Assembly (NCBI GenBank): GCA_947623205.1
Contig: CANQGM010000002.1
Span: 1-64,000, forward strand
Reading direction: 5' to 3'
Source of the DNA: an uncultured Clostridia bacterium
GTDB lineage: Bacteria > Bacillota > Clostridia > Oscillospirales > Acutalibacteraceae
DNA length: 64,000 nt
The translations under genes were made by a program, and so were the position numbers. Each line of letters begins with the position of its first letter. Position 1 is the stretch's first letter. The notes below the pieces were generated by a model. That model saw only the letters and a program-made list of their open reading frames with translations. It had not been told where the DNA came from and did no database searches. Shown here piece after piece: positions 34,883 to 43,301 of this stretch.

Positions 34883-34900
34883 ATGTTTTTAATACAGTAA
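34883..34900 (+). CDS. Five-codon leader ORF MFLIQ (copy A)
   Basis: ATG TTT TTA ATA CAG TAA with its own ribosome site AGGGGTGAT 5 bases upstream, about 25 bases after the predicted transcription start. The same ORF and ribosome site are identical in copy B. It may act as a translational leader; it could also be chance. Confidence 0.4.
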   Translation: MFLIQ

Positions 34901-34960
34901 AAAAATATTATTATTAAAAGTTGATTACATATTATAAACAAAAATTAAGGAGGTTTCTTT

Positions 34961-35440
34961 ATGATGAAACACAGAATTGGAAAAATAAAAAGAATTATGA
35001 TAACAACAATTGCCGCTGTATGCGCACTTTCATCAACTGCTGCAATTTGTGCAAGTGCGGCATCAGCAAGAACAAATACATATTATGTATATCAGGAAAA
35101 ATCATATGGCACATTAAGTTTGACTTCATCAAATCTAAGTGCATCTACTTATTGTGAATATAAGCCTGCAGGCAGAATTGTAAAGACATATTTTACTTAT
35201 TATGATGGAAGTAGTACTCGTTCAACCACTAAACAGTTGATAGGAGATTATGACAATAATATTTTTTATTACAATTCTAATATAACTACCGCCACTGGTC
35301 AAATTCAAGCAGGAACAGGTATAAAATTTAAAAGTGCAGAAAGTTACCATAAAGTTCGGGTAACTTCTTATGTAACTTGGGACAGCGCACAGTGCGACGG
35401 AAATACAGGTGGATATGACATTCCATATATAGTTTTATAA
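34961..35440 (+). CDS. Small secreted protein A of the twin-cassette locus
   Basis: 159 residues. The first 35 (start MMKHRIGKIKR, core ITTIAAVCALSSTAAIC, end ASAAS) are a Sec signal peptide identical to that of the gene at 40731. The mature 124 residues are unrelated to the other protein: Tyr/Ser/Thr-rich, predicted beta, two cysteines (in STYCEY and SAQCDG) able to form a disulfide. No family recognised. Strong AAGGAGGT ribosome site 6 bases before the ATG. A perfect 18-bp stem-loop follows the stop, then a lipoprotein and ABC genes. I infer an exported effector such as a bacteriocin-like protein, without proof. Confidence 0.85.
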   Translation: MMKHRIGKIKRIMITTIAAVCALSSTAAICASAASARTNTYYVYQEKSYGTLSLTSSNLSASTYCEYKPAGRIVKTYFTYYDGSSTRSTTKQLIGDYDNNIFYYNSNITTATGQIQAGTGIKFKSAESYHKVRVTSYVTWDSAQCDGNTGGYDIPYIVL

Positions 35441-35450
35441 ATTAATACAA

Positions 35451-35489
35451 AAATACAAACATATTGATAAAATCAATATGTTTGTATTT
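35451..35489 (+). terminator. Stem-loop after secreted protein A
   Basis: AAATACAAACATATTGAT (35451-35468) pairs perfectly with ATCAATATGTTTGTATTT (35472-35489) around a 3-base loop, followed by ACTTTTTG. It ends 19 bases before the lipoprotein start and could be a leaky terminator or mRNA-stabilising hairpin. Confidence 0.75.
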
Positions 35490-35507
35490 ACTTTTTGGGG
35501 GATAAAT

Positions 35508-37187
35508 ATGAAAAAATGTTTAAGTATGGCTTTATTAATTTCTATGATTCTTACTTTATGCAGCTGCAAAAACAGCGAGACTACACTAACATCTAATGAT
35601 CCATTGGATTATAACGTAGATTTCCAATATTATTACAGCAACGGACATGGAGCGAGTTTACCGATAACAAAATCGGATACAGGATACTATGTATTTTTAG
35701 CAAACAAATTTTTATACTATATTGACCGTTCAACTATGGAGGTAACTCCGTTATGCAATAAAGTGAATTGCCTGCATAATGATAAAGAAACCTGTGACGC
35801 ATATTTTAATACTGTTGAGATTCCCAACATCGCTTCAGGCAATTTTATCCAATATAACAATGGTAAGTTATATGTTGTAACCGTTAATACTGATGAATAT
35901 AATAATATTTTGGGGTGCTCGCTTTATAGCGTTGAACCTGACGGTTCCGCCAGAAAAAAAGCAGCAGAGTTTAAAGATGTTATTACAAGGTGGCTGATTC
36001 ACAGGGGCTACTTTTATTATATTACAAAAGATTCAAGCATGAATGAAAACGGTATGGTTCTTACTCAAAAAATAGAAATCAACAGACTTCCGCTTGATAA
36101 TTTAGGTAAAGAACCTGAAACAGTATTTGACAGTAAAGATTATTTTGACTCGATTGATAGTATATACCAGTTTAGTGCTTTTGACAATTATATTTATTTT
36201 CAGGCTACATCTGTTTCCAAAAATTCTCAATCTTTTTCAACAGACTATAAAAGTGTTGCCATAAATACAACTACATTTAAATCTAATGAGATAAAAAATG
36301 ATGACGGAACTGTTAATTTCTGTGGATTTTTTAATAAAAAAATACTATATTTTGTATTGTCTGAAAATAAAAGCAAATATTATAGCTGCAACTTAGACGG
36401 CAGCAATACAGAATTTATTAAATCATTGGATAATGGAGATAATTTATTTTGTGACGGAAAACATTTATACTGTCTAAATATGATTAAAAATGAAAAAAAT
36501 CATGAAGACGCACCCGACAGTGATGTATATGGAGAAAAAATTTATATATATAACTCAGATTTAACTGAAAAGAGTTCTTTTGTTCTGCCTTTTAAAAATG
36601 AACTTAATACACCTCAAGATTTACCTCAGGACCCAGATTATTTTATATATATCAATCCCAGTACGGAGGCATCATTCGAAATCGGTTATATTGATAAGTC
36701 GGAAGTTGAAAAATTAAATGGCGATAAGGCTGAATACAAGGTAATATACAAAGCTGATATTAAAACAACACAGTCTAAAAATAAGCTGGCGCAGGTCGAT
36801 GCCAAAGAAGAAATAGATACGCATGACCAAAATTTAAAAGATATGTTTAAAAATACGCAGGATAAATTGTACAATATTTCATCATTTTGCGATACATCTG
36901 TTGATGATAATATAACCGGGGGATTTTCTGTAAAATTATCATGGACAGGTGACGGAGGTAATTATAATGCAGATTTTCAAATATATAAGTTTAAATCTCA
37001 AGAATCAGCCAAGAAATTTGTAAAGGAAAATCCTTTGTCATTTATTAATAAACAATATGTTGCGTTTGTATCGGTGGATAATATACCAATAGAAATAAAA
37101 AATATGCTGACATCTATTATTAATAATGATCCGATAGAACCAATTGAAAGTAATGATTTTTCGGGTGAAATATATTCATTTTCTTAA
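35508..37187 (+). CDS. Lipoprotein of the twin-cassette locus, beta-propeller-like
   Basis: About 559 residues from the ATG at 35508 (GGGGGAT upstream; the frame to 35478 runs into the stem-loop). Lipobox LCSC gives the lipidated Cys near residue 20. The body repeats short Tyr-rich strands (GYYVFLANKFLYYIDR, HRGYFYYITKD, FDNYIYFQATS, NKKILYFVLSEN), as in beta-propeller repeat proteins, with a separate C-terminal domain (about 430-559). Function unknown; position between secreted protein A and an ABC permease suggests an outer-surface receptor or immunity lipoprotein. No database family assigned. Confidence 0.75.
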   Translation: MKKCLSMALLISMILTLCSCKNSETTLTSNDPLDYNVDFQYYYSNGHGASLPITKSDTGYYVFLANKFLYYIDRSTMEVTPLCNKVNCLHNDKETCDAYFNTVEIPNIASGNFIQYNNGKLYVVTVNTDEYNNILGCSLYSVEPDGSARKKAAEFKDVITRWLIHRGYFYYITKDSSMNENGMVLTQKIEINRLPLDNLGKEPETVFDSKDYFDSIDSIYQFSAFDNYIYFQATSVSKNSQSFSTDYKSVAINTTTFKSNEIKNDDGTVNFCGFFNKKILYFVLSENKSKYYSCNLDGSNTEFIKSLDNGDNLFCDGKHLYCLNMIKNEKNHEDAPDSDVYGEKIYIYNSDLTEKSSFVLPFKNELNTPQDLPQDPDYFIYINPSTEASFEIGYIDKSEVEKLNGDKAEYKVIYKADIKTTQSKNKLAQVDAKEEIDTHDQNLKDMFKNTQDKLYNISSFCDTSVDDNITGGFSVKLSWTGDGGNYNADFQIYKFKSQESAKKFVKENPLSFINKQYVAFVSVDNIPIEIKNMLTSIINNDPIEPIESNDFSGEIYSFS

Positions 37188-37200
37188 CGGGTAAAATATT

Positions 37201-39621
37201 ATGAGAATGGTAAAATTTGAATTTTATAAAATTTTAAGTAAAAAACTTTTTGCAGTTTGCCTTGTACTGTTTCTAATCTTAAATATTTTTGTGCTTTATC
37301 ATACCGTATCCAATAACTATGAAACTAACATTATAATTAATAATGCCGATGAATACGAAAGAATTGTTGAGATGCTTAACTCGTTGGATCCCGAAAACGC
37401 AGAGACAGAGCTTGACAAAATGATTTTGGTAACAGACATTGCGCTTGAACTCAAAAGTGAAACGACGGAAACCAACACAGATGAAGTTAACGATTTAAAA
37501 CAGTTAATAAATCAATATAAAACAGAAAATCCAAATGAATACAAAGAGGCACAAAAGCTTAACTTATCACGAGAAGAACTTAAAGAAAGATATACATATC
37601 TTGAAAGCCTTAAGAATCAAATTAAATATATAAACTCATACGACAGTTTTATTAGTGAAATGAAACAGCGTGCAGAGCATCAGTTAAAGTTTTCAATTTT
37701 TGCTAAAAAAGGCTCTTTTTCGTATAACAACATTCAGAAAACACCGTCTGATTTTCAAAATCTTAACGGCATTAAACTAAAAACAGGTAATAATATAACA
37801 ATTGAAAGTTCAACGACCTTTATTCTTACCGATTTGCTTATTTTTGCGCTTATTTTTTTAATGTGCATTTATCTTTTTACATTTGAGCGTGACAAAGAGC
37901 TTTATGCACTTATAAGGGCAACAAAAGGAGGACGTCTGCCCCTTATAGTTTCAAAATTAACTGTTTTGATTTTTATAACTTTTATAATATGCACTGTATA
38001 TTATTTTTCGAATATTCTTACTTGTGGAATTTACAGCGGTTTTGGAGATATGACGAGAAATATACAATCGGTCAAAATATTTATTAATTGTAATCTCAAT
38101 TTGCAAATTTGGCAATATCTTGTTTTATGGAGCGTTTCAAAAATTGTAACAATGTGTGTTGTTGCATTATTGCTTTCAGTTGTGTTTGTTATTATAAAAA
38201 ATACGTCGTTTATTTGTGTTGTTACCGCGGCGGCAGTTCTGACAGAGGGCACAATGTATGCTACAATCGGAAAAAATGCGCCGTTTAATCAACTAAAATA
38301 TATTAATTTTTTCTATTTTTTAAGCGGCAATAATGTATTTGGAAATTATTTAAATATAAACTTTTTTTCTTATCCTGTAAATTTAACATTGGCTTATGCA
38401 ATTACAATGTTTTTACTTGCCGCAGGTTCGGTGACAGTAGTATGCATTGTATTTGTTCGTCAGATACAGAACTCAGGTAAAAGTGTTTTTGCTTCTGTAA
38501 TTGAAAAATACAGAGTTAAATTCAAAAAAATAAGAGGTCGTACTACTCTTTTGAGCGGAGAATGTTATAAGCATTACAAAGGTTCGCTTGCAATTTTAGC
38601 GTTATTTTTTCTTGCGTTTGTAGCATACGGTAATTTGACCGATGATATTTCATTAGTCTTAAGTTCAACCAACGATATTGTTTATAACGCATATATGAAT
38701 GAGCTTGAAGGAGAGCTTACACCTGAAAAAGAAAAGTTTTTACAGGAACAACAGGATTATTTTGACTCACTGTATAAAGAGCTGGAAAACATTCAATTTG
38801 ATAAAACTCTTTCCGCAGAAGAAAAAGAAATGAAAATAACTGCCATAAATTCTATTCTTGATACAAAGGGAGCTGCTTTTAGCGAAGTTATGCAGCAAGC
38901 ATCATACATTAAGGAAATGGGGACCAAACTGAACATAACTCCCCAATTTATAAACTACACAATATATAAAAAGCTTGTTGAAAATCCCGGGAGGGAATTA
39001 ATGTATTTTACTATTCTTATGGCGGTAATAATTTTTGTATCATCAAATATATTTGCTTATGAACACAAAAAACACATGGTAAATTTAATTCGCTGTACAC
39101 GAAAAGGTAAGATGAGGCTTGTATTCACAAAAATTTCAGTTGTTTTGTTTACATCAGTAATTTCATATGTATTGATTTATCTTCCTTACTATATTAATTT
39201 TATAAGGACATTCGGAACAACTTCTTTAAATTCACCGATAGTATTTATTCAGGATTTCAGCAGTGTAAACAGTACAATTACTATAAACGAAATGATATTT
39301 GTTATATCAGTAGTACATATTGCTCTTTTGGTTATGGTTGTAATGGTTGTTACCATGCTTTCGCAAATTTTAAAAAACAATATACTTTCTATGATACTTA
39401 GTTCTGTAGCAGTAATTTTTCCGTGTCTGTTATGTATCAACCTTCCGAACATCAGACTTTTTGTTACATTCCAAAATGGCAGTTGGTTGTGGTGCATACC
39501 AATATTGATAATATTGTGTATAATTATTTTGATTGTTTGTTTTATTGTAACATTATTCGGTTTTTCAAAGTATAAATTTAAAAATATAACAGGAGTAAAA
39601 AATGGAACTTATTATAAATGA
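37201..39621 (+). CDS. Double-length ABC-2-like transporter permease
   Basis: 806 residues made of two similar halves, each with a first span, a large outer loop, then about five further spans. Half 1 opens KFEFYKILSKKLFAVCLVLF and half 2 (about 450 on) opens LLSGECYKHYKGSLAILALFF; YLFTFERDKELYALIRATKGGR and FAYEHKKHMVNLIRCTRKGKM are the matching cytoplasmic turns. A fused permease needs only the ATPase encoded next, with which it overlaps by 20 bases. Role: export of, or immunity to, secreted protein A (inference). The ribosome site is weak, so coupling from the lipoprotein gene 13 bases upstream is likely. Confidence 0.8.
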   Translation: MRMVKFEFYKILSKKLFAVCLVLFLILNIFVLYHTVSNNYETNIIINNADEYERIVEMLNSLDPENAETELDKMILVTDIALELKSETTETNTDEVNDLKQLINQYKTENPNEYKEAQKLNLSREELKERYTYLESLKNQIKYINSYDSFISEMKQRAEHQLKFSIFAKKGSFSYNNIQKTPSDFQNLNGIKLKTGNNITIESSTTFILTDLLIFALIFLMCIYLFTFERDKELYALIRATKGGRLPLIVSKLTVLIFITFIICTVYYFSNILTCGIYSGFGDMTRNIQSVKIFINCNLNLQIWQYLVLWSVSKIVTMCVVALLLSVVFVIIKNTSFICVVTAAAVLTEGTMYATIGKNAPFNQLKYINFFYFLSGNNVFGNYLNINFFSYPVNLTLAYAITMFLLAAGSVTVVCIVFVRQIQNSGKSVFASVIEKYRVKFKKIRGRTTLLSGECYKHYKGSLAILALFFLAFVAYGNLTDDISLVLSSTNDIVYNAYMNELEGELTPEKEKFLQEQQDYFDSLYKELENIQFDKTLSAEEKEMKITAINSILDTKGAAFSEVMQQASYIKEMGTKLNITPQFINYTIYKKLVENPGRELMYFTILMAVIIFVSSNIFAYEHKKHMVNLIRCTRKGKMRLVFTKISVVLFTSVISYVLIYLPYYINFIRTFGTTSLNSPIVFIQDFSSVNSTITINEMIFVISVVHIALLVMVVMVVTMLSQILKNNILSMILSSVAVIFPCLLCINLPNIRLFVTFQNGSWLWCIPILIILCIIILIVCFIVTLFGFSKYKFKNITGVKNGTYYK

Positions 39622-40468
39622 TTTATGTAAGACATACAAAAACGGATATGTAAAAGCTCTTAACAATTTTTCCGCTGAATTAACACCGGGAGTGTACGGA
39701 CTGCTTGGACCAAACGGAGCGGGAAAAAGTACGCTGATGAACATAATTACCGATAATCTCAATGCCGACAGCGGAGAAGTGTTGTTTGACGGAAAAAATA
39801 TAAAAAGGCTCGGCAAGGACTATCGCTCTGTGCTTGGATATATGCCCCAGCAGCAGGGACTGTACGATGACTTTACGGCTAATCGGTTTTTGTGGTATAT
39901 GGCGGCGTTAAAGGGGTTGAAAAAGAAAGAAGCCAAAGGGAAAATACCTCGGCTGCTTGAAACAGTAAATCTAACATCAGCGGCACATAAAAAGCTGGGT
40001 TCATTTTCGGGAGGAATGAAACAGCGTGTATTAATAGCGCAGGCGCTTTTAAACGACCCGAAAATTCTTATTCTTGACGAGCCGACTGCGGGACTTGACC
40101 CGAAAGAGAGAATAAGAATACGTAACTTTATAAGTACGATTGCAAAGGATAAAATAGTAATTCTCGCAACTCATGTTGTGTCGGATGTTGAATTTATAGC
40201 AAAAGAGATAATACTCCTTAAAGACGGAGAACTTCTTGAAAAAGACACTTGTCACAATCTACTGAAAGCAATAGAAGACAAAGTTTTTGAAATAACATCA
40301 TTAAGCTGTGATTTGGCAAAAATTCAAGCTTCATATCGTGTAAGTAACATTTATCGCGATGATGAAAATATCATTTCAAGAGTAGTTGCGGATGATCCTC
40401 CCGAAGAATATAAATATCAATGTGTCAAGCCAACTCTTGAGGATTTGTATCTTTATTATTTTGAATAA
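39602..40468 (+). CDS. ABC transporter ATP-binding protein (ABC-2 type)
   Basis: 288 residues: Walker A GPNGAGKST (about 37-45), signature FSGGMKQR, Walker B ILILDEPTAGLDP, H-loop ATHVVSDVEFIA, plus a C-terminal accessory region of about 80 residues. It powers the fused permease whose gene it overlaps. Usual for CcmA/DrrA-type exporters. Last gene of the first transport unit; the second cassette starts 52 bases downstream. Confidence 0.93.
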   Translation: MELIINDLCKTYKNGYVKALNNFSAELTPGVYGLLGPNGAGKSTLMNIITDNLNADSGEVLFDGKNIKRLGKDYRSVLGYMPQQQGLYDDFTANRFLWYMAALKGLKKKEAKGKIPRLLETVNLTSAAHKKLGSFSGGMKQRVLIAQALLNDPKILILDEPTAGLDPKERIRIRNFISTIAKDKIVILATHVVSDVEFIAKEIILLKDGELLEKDTCHNLLKAIEDKVFEITSLSCDLAKIQASYRVSNIYRDDENIISRVVADDPPEEYKYQCVKPTLEDLYLYYFE

Positions 40469-40591
40469 TTAATATAAAAAATATGGCAATAAAATTAAAT
40501 GAAAATTATCAAAATATATAATAAAACGACATTTGTCGACAATGCACAAAAAGCAAACACAAAAATTGTGCATAATAAAATTAAAAAAGTA

Positions 40592-40620
40592 TTGAAAAAT
40601 TTGGAAATAGGTGCTATAAT
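40592..40620 (+). promoter_or_regulatory. Promoter of cassette B
   Basis: -35 TTGAAA (40592-40597), 17-base spacer differing at three positions from copy A, -10 TATAAT (40615-40620). Confidence 0.8.
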
Positions 40621-40651
40621 ATCACTATAAAAAGAAACAGGGGTGATTCCA

Positions 40652-40669
40652 ATGTTTTTAATACAGTAA
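40652..40669 (+). CDS. Five-codon leader ORF MFLIQ (copy B)
   Basis: Identical to the leader ORF at 34883, including the AGGGGTGAT ribosome site. The bases right after its stop differ between copies, while the ORF itself does not. Confidence 0.4.
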   Translation: MFLIQ

Positions 40670-40730
40670 AATAAATATTATTATTAAAAGTTGATTACAT
40701 ATTATAAACAAAAATTAAGGAGGTTTCTTT

Positions 40731-41171
40731 ATGATGAAACACAGAATTGGAAAAATAAAAAGAATTATGATAACAACAATTGCCGCTGTATGCGCACTTT
40801 CATCAACTGCTGCAATTTGTGCAAGTGCGGCATCTGAAACATATACGCATACAGTTACTTTATCAAGTGATTCGGGTAGTACTACTGGAACTTGGATGTA
40901 CATGAAAAAGGTGGGAACTTGTTCCGATGTCTTCAGTACATATCCAACAATTTTTGATAATTACAGTACTTCTTATAATAAATCACGCGTTAAACATAGC
41001 GATGGTAAAACTATGACAAAATATCAGTCTTTTATTTTACAGAAGAATAGTCCTGCCCCGACAACAATTTCTTATGGGAAGTTGACTAAAACAGGAGATT
41101 GGCATCTTTTTTATCAACATGAAAGTGGCGGTGGTTTTAAAGCCACAGTAAATACAATTAAGCGTTATTAA
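40731..41171 (+). CDS. Small secreted protein B of the twin-cassette locus
   Basis: 146 residues. The signal peptide (residues 1-35) is identical at DNA level to that of the gene at 34961, but the mature 111 residues differ completely: ETYTHTVTLSSDSG, then GTWMYMKK, YSTSYNKSRVKHS, GDWHLFYQHESGGG and a basic end (KRY). One Cys. The spacing of GTW, the YSxY and HS patches and FY loosely recalls lactococcin 972-type bacteriocins, which also travel with ABC genes, but the similarity is too weak to assign. It is followed by a perfect 17-bp stem-loop and an FtsX/ATPase/FtsX operon. Confidence 0.83.
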   Translation: MMKHRIGKIKRIMITTIAAVCALSSTAAICASAASETYTHTVTLSSDSGSTTGTWMYMKKVGTCSDVFSTYPTIFDNYSTSYNKSRVKHSDGKTMTKYQSFILQKNSPAPTTISYGKLTKTGDWHLFYQHESGGGFKATVNTIKRY

Positions 41172-41182
41172 ATATTAACAGC

Positions 41183-41219
41183 TTCTGCCTATTATTGATA
41201 ATATCAATAATAGGCAGAA
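41183..41219 (+). terminator. Stem-loop after secreted protein B
   Basis: TTCTGCCTATTATTGAT (41183-41199) pairs perfectly with ATCAATAATAGGCAGAA (41203-41219). Its upper part (ATTGAT/ATCAAT) matches that of the stem-loop after protein A. The next start codon is only 15 bases away. Confidence 0.75.
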
Positions 41220-41234
41220 AATTTGGAGAGAACA

Positions 41235-42605
41235 ATGAAGATAAAAAATATAAATTTTATAGCGACGGCTAACATTAAGGGTAATGAAAAGAGTACGTTA
41301 ATTTTAGTTTTAATGATTATTCTTGTAATTTCTCTGAGTTTAATTTCAAGTTTTTCATTTACGGTAACAAGTGCCGTAAATGAATTTAAAGAAGATTATA
41401 GAGCGAGGCTTTTGGAAGTAGACCCATGGCTCAAAGAACTTGATAATAAAATTTTAGAGAGTATTAGGCAGGTTGATCATGTTGAAAATATTTATATGCT
41501 TCAGGGAATGAGGGACCAGGTTTTTGATATATTGGATATAAGTGATGAAAACGGTACATATGAAGAATTACAGAAGCAGCTTGAGAAAAGGGAAGGCAGT
41601 GTACAGGCATGGTCACTTATCGGAAGTGAAAAGAGGAGCGTTATAGCAGGCAAAACATTAGATGAAAGTCCAACATTTAGCTGCATAATTCCAAGCTTGT
41701 TTTATCCGTTTAATGATGATGACAGTTCTACCAATAGTACAAATCAAAATCTTGATTATATAGACGGAAAAAATCTTGTAGGCAAAACATTTACAGTTAA
41801 AGCATTTGGCGGATATTTTGAGGATCTCTACAATTACGAAGACGATGTTTTTGGCGGCAATGAATGGGTTTATTTACCTGCACTTGAATACAAACTGAAA
41901 ATTGCGGGCGTATACTATTCATCACCTACAGGAGCCGGCGACTATGATCAAATATATGTATCTGAAGAAACAGGCAGACTTATTGAGGAAATGGCGCTAA
42001 AGGCAGCCGGTTTTGAAAATGCCAAAGTAGAAAAATGGTGGAATACACCAAGTTTGCGTACACATTATTTACTGGTGGATGATTATGAAAATATAGATTA
42101 TGTGTATAATACTCTCACCGATATGGGAATTGATTGTGCCCATCAACCTGAGTTGGGAATAAAAGAAAGCGTTTTAATAATTTCAAACATATTAAGCTTT
42201 GCAGGAATTTTTATTATTGCCGCAACATTTTTGTTATGTGTAATTAATTTAATACAATCAACAACAAATTCACTTAAAAACCGCAGGGGTGAAATCGGTC
42301 TGCTTAAAGCAATAGGCTATAAAAACAGGCAGGTGTTTGCCTGTTTGTGTTATGAACATTTTAATTTAACCCTAAAAGGCTTTTTAATAGGCGGAGGATT
42401 TTCGGCAATATTCATTTTAATAGCCAATATTATTAACAGCAGAAGAACATATATTGACCGTTTATATATAGTAAATTGGTCTGATTATCTGATATTTTTA
42501 TTTATCTCGCTTGGTATTGCCGTGATAGTGCCGCTGATATGTCAGATAATAGCGTTACACAGACTTACAAAAATTCAACCTAAGGAAGCAATGTATTTAG
42601 AATAA
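41235..42605 (+). CDS. FtsX-like ABC permease 1
   Basis: 456 residues from the ATG at 41235 (GGAGAGAA upstream; a TTG at 41223 precedes that site). One N-terminal span (about 21-46), an outer domain of about 250 residues with the MacB periplasmic-core-like pattern, then three spans beginning VLIISNILSFAGIFIIAATFL and the cytoplasmic LKNRRGEIGLLKAIGYKNRQVFACLCYEH loop typical of FtsX/MacB/BceB families. These couple ATP hydrolysis to mechanical work on outer substrates, such as peptide removal. Likely partner of the ATPase at 42621. Confidence 0.88.
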   Translation: MKIKNINFIATANIKGNEKSTLILVLMIILVISLSLISSFSFTVTSAVNEFKEDYRARLLEVDPWLKELDNKILESIRQVDHVENIYMLQGMRDQVFDILDISDENGTYEELQKQLEKREGSVQAWSLIGSEKRSVIAGKTLDESPTFSCIIPSLFYPFNDDDSSTNSTNQNLDYIDGKNLVGKTFTVKAFGGYFEDLYNYEDDVFGGNEWVYLPALEYKLKIAGVYYSSPTGAGDYDQIYVSEETGRLIEEMALKAAGFENAKVEKWWNTPSLRTHYLLVDDYENIDYVYNTLTDMGIDCAHQPELGIKESVLIISNILSFAGIFIIAATFLLCVINLIQSTTNSLKNRRGEIGLLKAIGYKNRQVFACLCYEHFNLTLKGFLIGGGFSAIFILIANIINSRRTYIDRLYIVNWSDYLIFLFISLGIAVIVPLICQIIALHRLTKIQPKEAMYLE

Positions 42606-42620
42606 AATCGGGTGGTTATT

Positions 42621-43301
42621 ATGAAGTCAATAGAATTAAAAAATGTTTCAAAAGTATATAACAATAATATAATTGCGCTTGACAATGTGTCACTTACCGT
42701 CAATCAGGGGGAATTTATTGTTGTTATGGGTCAGTCGGGCAGCGGAAAAAGTACGCTACTGCAAATTGCAGGTCTGCTTGATGTCTGTACATCTGGTTCT
42801 GTAATAATTAATGGTGAAGATATTTCGCATATTAATCAAAATAAGCTTGCGGATATACGTATGAAATCGCTTGGCTTTGTATTTCAGGCATTTCATCTTA
42901 ACAGTCACTTAAAATTGTATCAAAATATTATGGTGCCGATGCTCATAAATAATAAGTTTAAAAATAAAGAAGAAATGCAGAAAAGAGCAATTGAACTCAT
43001 TGAAAAGACAGGGCTTACAGACCGAAAGGAGCATTACCCGTCAGAACTTTCAGGCGGTGAACAACAGAGAGTTGCTATTGCAAGAGCAATGGCTAATGAG
43101 CCGGATTTTATTTTAGCAGATGAGCCAACGGGAAACTTAGACAGCAAAAATGAGTTAATGATATTTGAGGAACTTAAAAAACTTTCGTGTATAGGAAAGG
43201 GAGTGCTTGTTGTCAGCCATAATGACGCAGTAATTGACTTTGCCGATAAGATATATGAAATGAAAGACGGTGTGTTAGGGGAAAAGCAAAATGAAGAATA
43301 A
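42621..43301 (+). CDS. ABC ATPase of the LolD/MacB type
   Basis: 226 residues: Walker A GQSGSGKST, Q-loop LGFVFQAFHL, signature LSGGEQQRVAIARAMA, Walker B FILADEPTGNLDS, H-loop VVSHN. This is the MacB/LolD/BceA subgroup, always paired with FtsX-like permeases, as here on both sides. ATG 42621 is preferred over GTG 42612 because CGGGTGG lies between them. Overlaps the next gene by 11 bases. Confidence 0.94.
   Translation: MKSIELKNVSKVYNNNIIALDNVSLTVNQGEFIVVMGQSGSGKSTLLQIAGLLDVCTSGSVIINGEDISHINQNKLADIRMKSLGFVFQAFHLNSHLKLYQNIMVPMLINNKFKNKEEMQKRAIELIEKTGLTDRKEHYPSELSGGEQQRVAIARAMANEPDFILADEPTGNLDSKNELMIFEELKKLSCIGKGVLVVSHNDAVIDFADKIYEMKDGVLGEKQNEE

Larger units (their letters stand above)
34751..35064 (+). 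repeat. Twin cassette copy A: operator, promoter, leader ORF, signal-peptide coding
   Basis: This 314-base block recurs at 40521-40834 with about eight or nine differences, all in the first half; the last 150 bases (34912-35064) are identical, including synonymous sites. It contains dyads CGACA-TT-TGTCG (34757-34768) and TGCACAA-N16-TTGTGCA (34773-34802), a promoter, a 5-codon ORF, the AAGGAGGT ribosome site and the first 35 codons of the secreted protein. Homology stops at the signal peptidase site. Confidence 0.92.
40521..40834 (+). repeat. Twin cassette copy B: operator, promoter, leader ORF, signal-peptide coding
   Basis: The counterpart of 34751-35064, same length. Dyad CGACATTTGTCG is at 40527-40538; the TGCACAA/TTGTGCA dyad is retained. 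Differences from A lie upstream of position 40682; the ribosome site and signal-peptide codons are identical. Confidence 0.92.

Noticed and set aside
40731-41171. Lactococcin 972 family assignment for secreted protein B
   Set aside because: Only scattered residues (GTW, YSxY, HS, FY) agree; not enough to name the family without a profile search.
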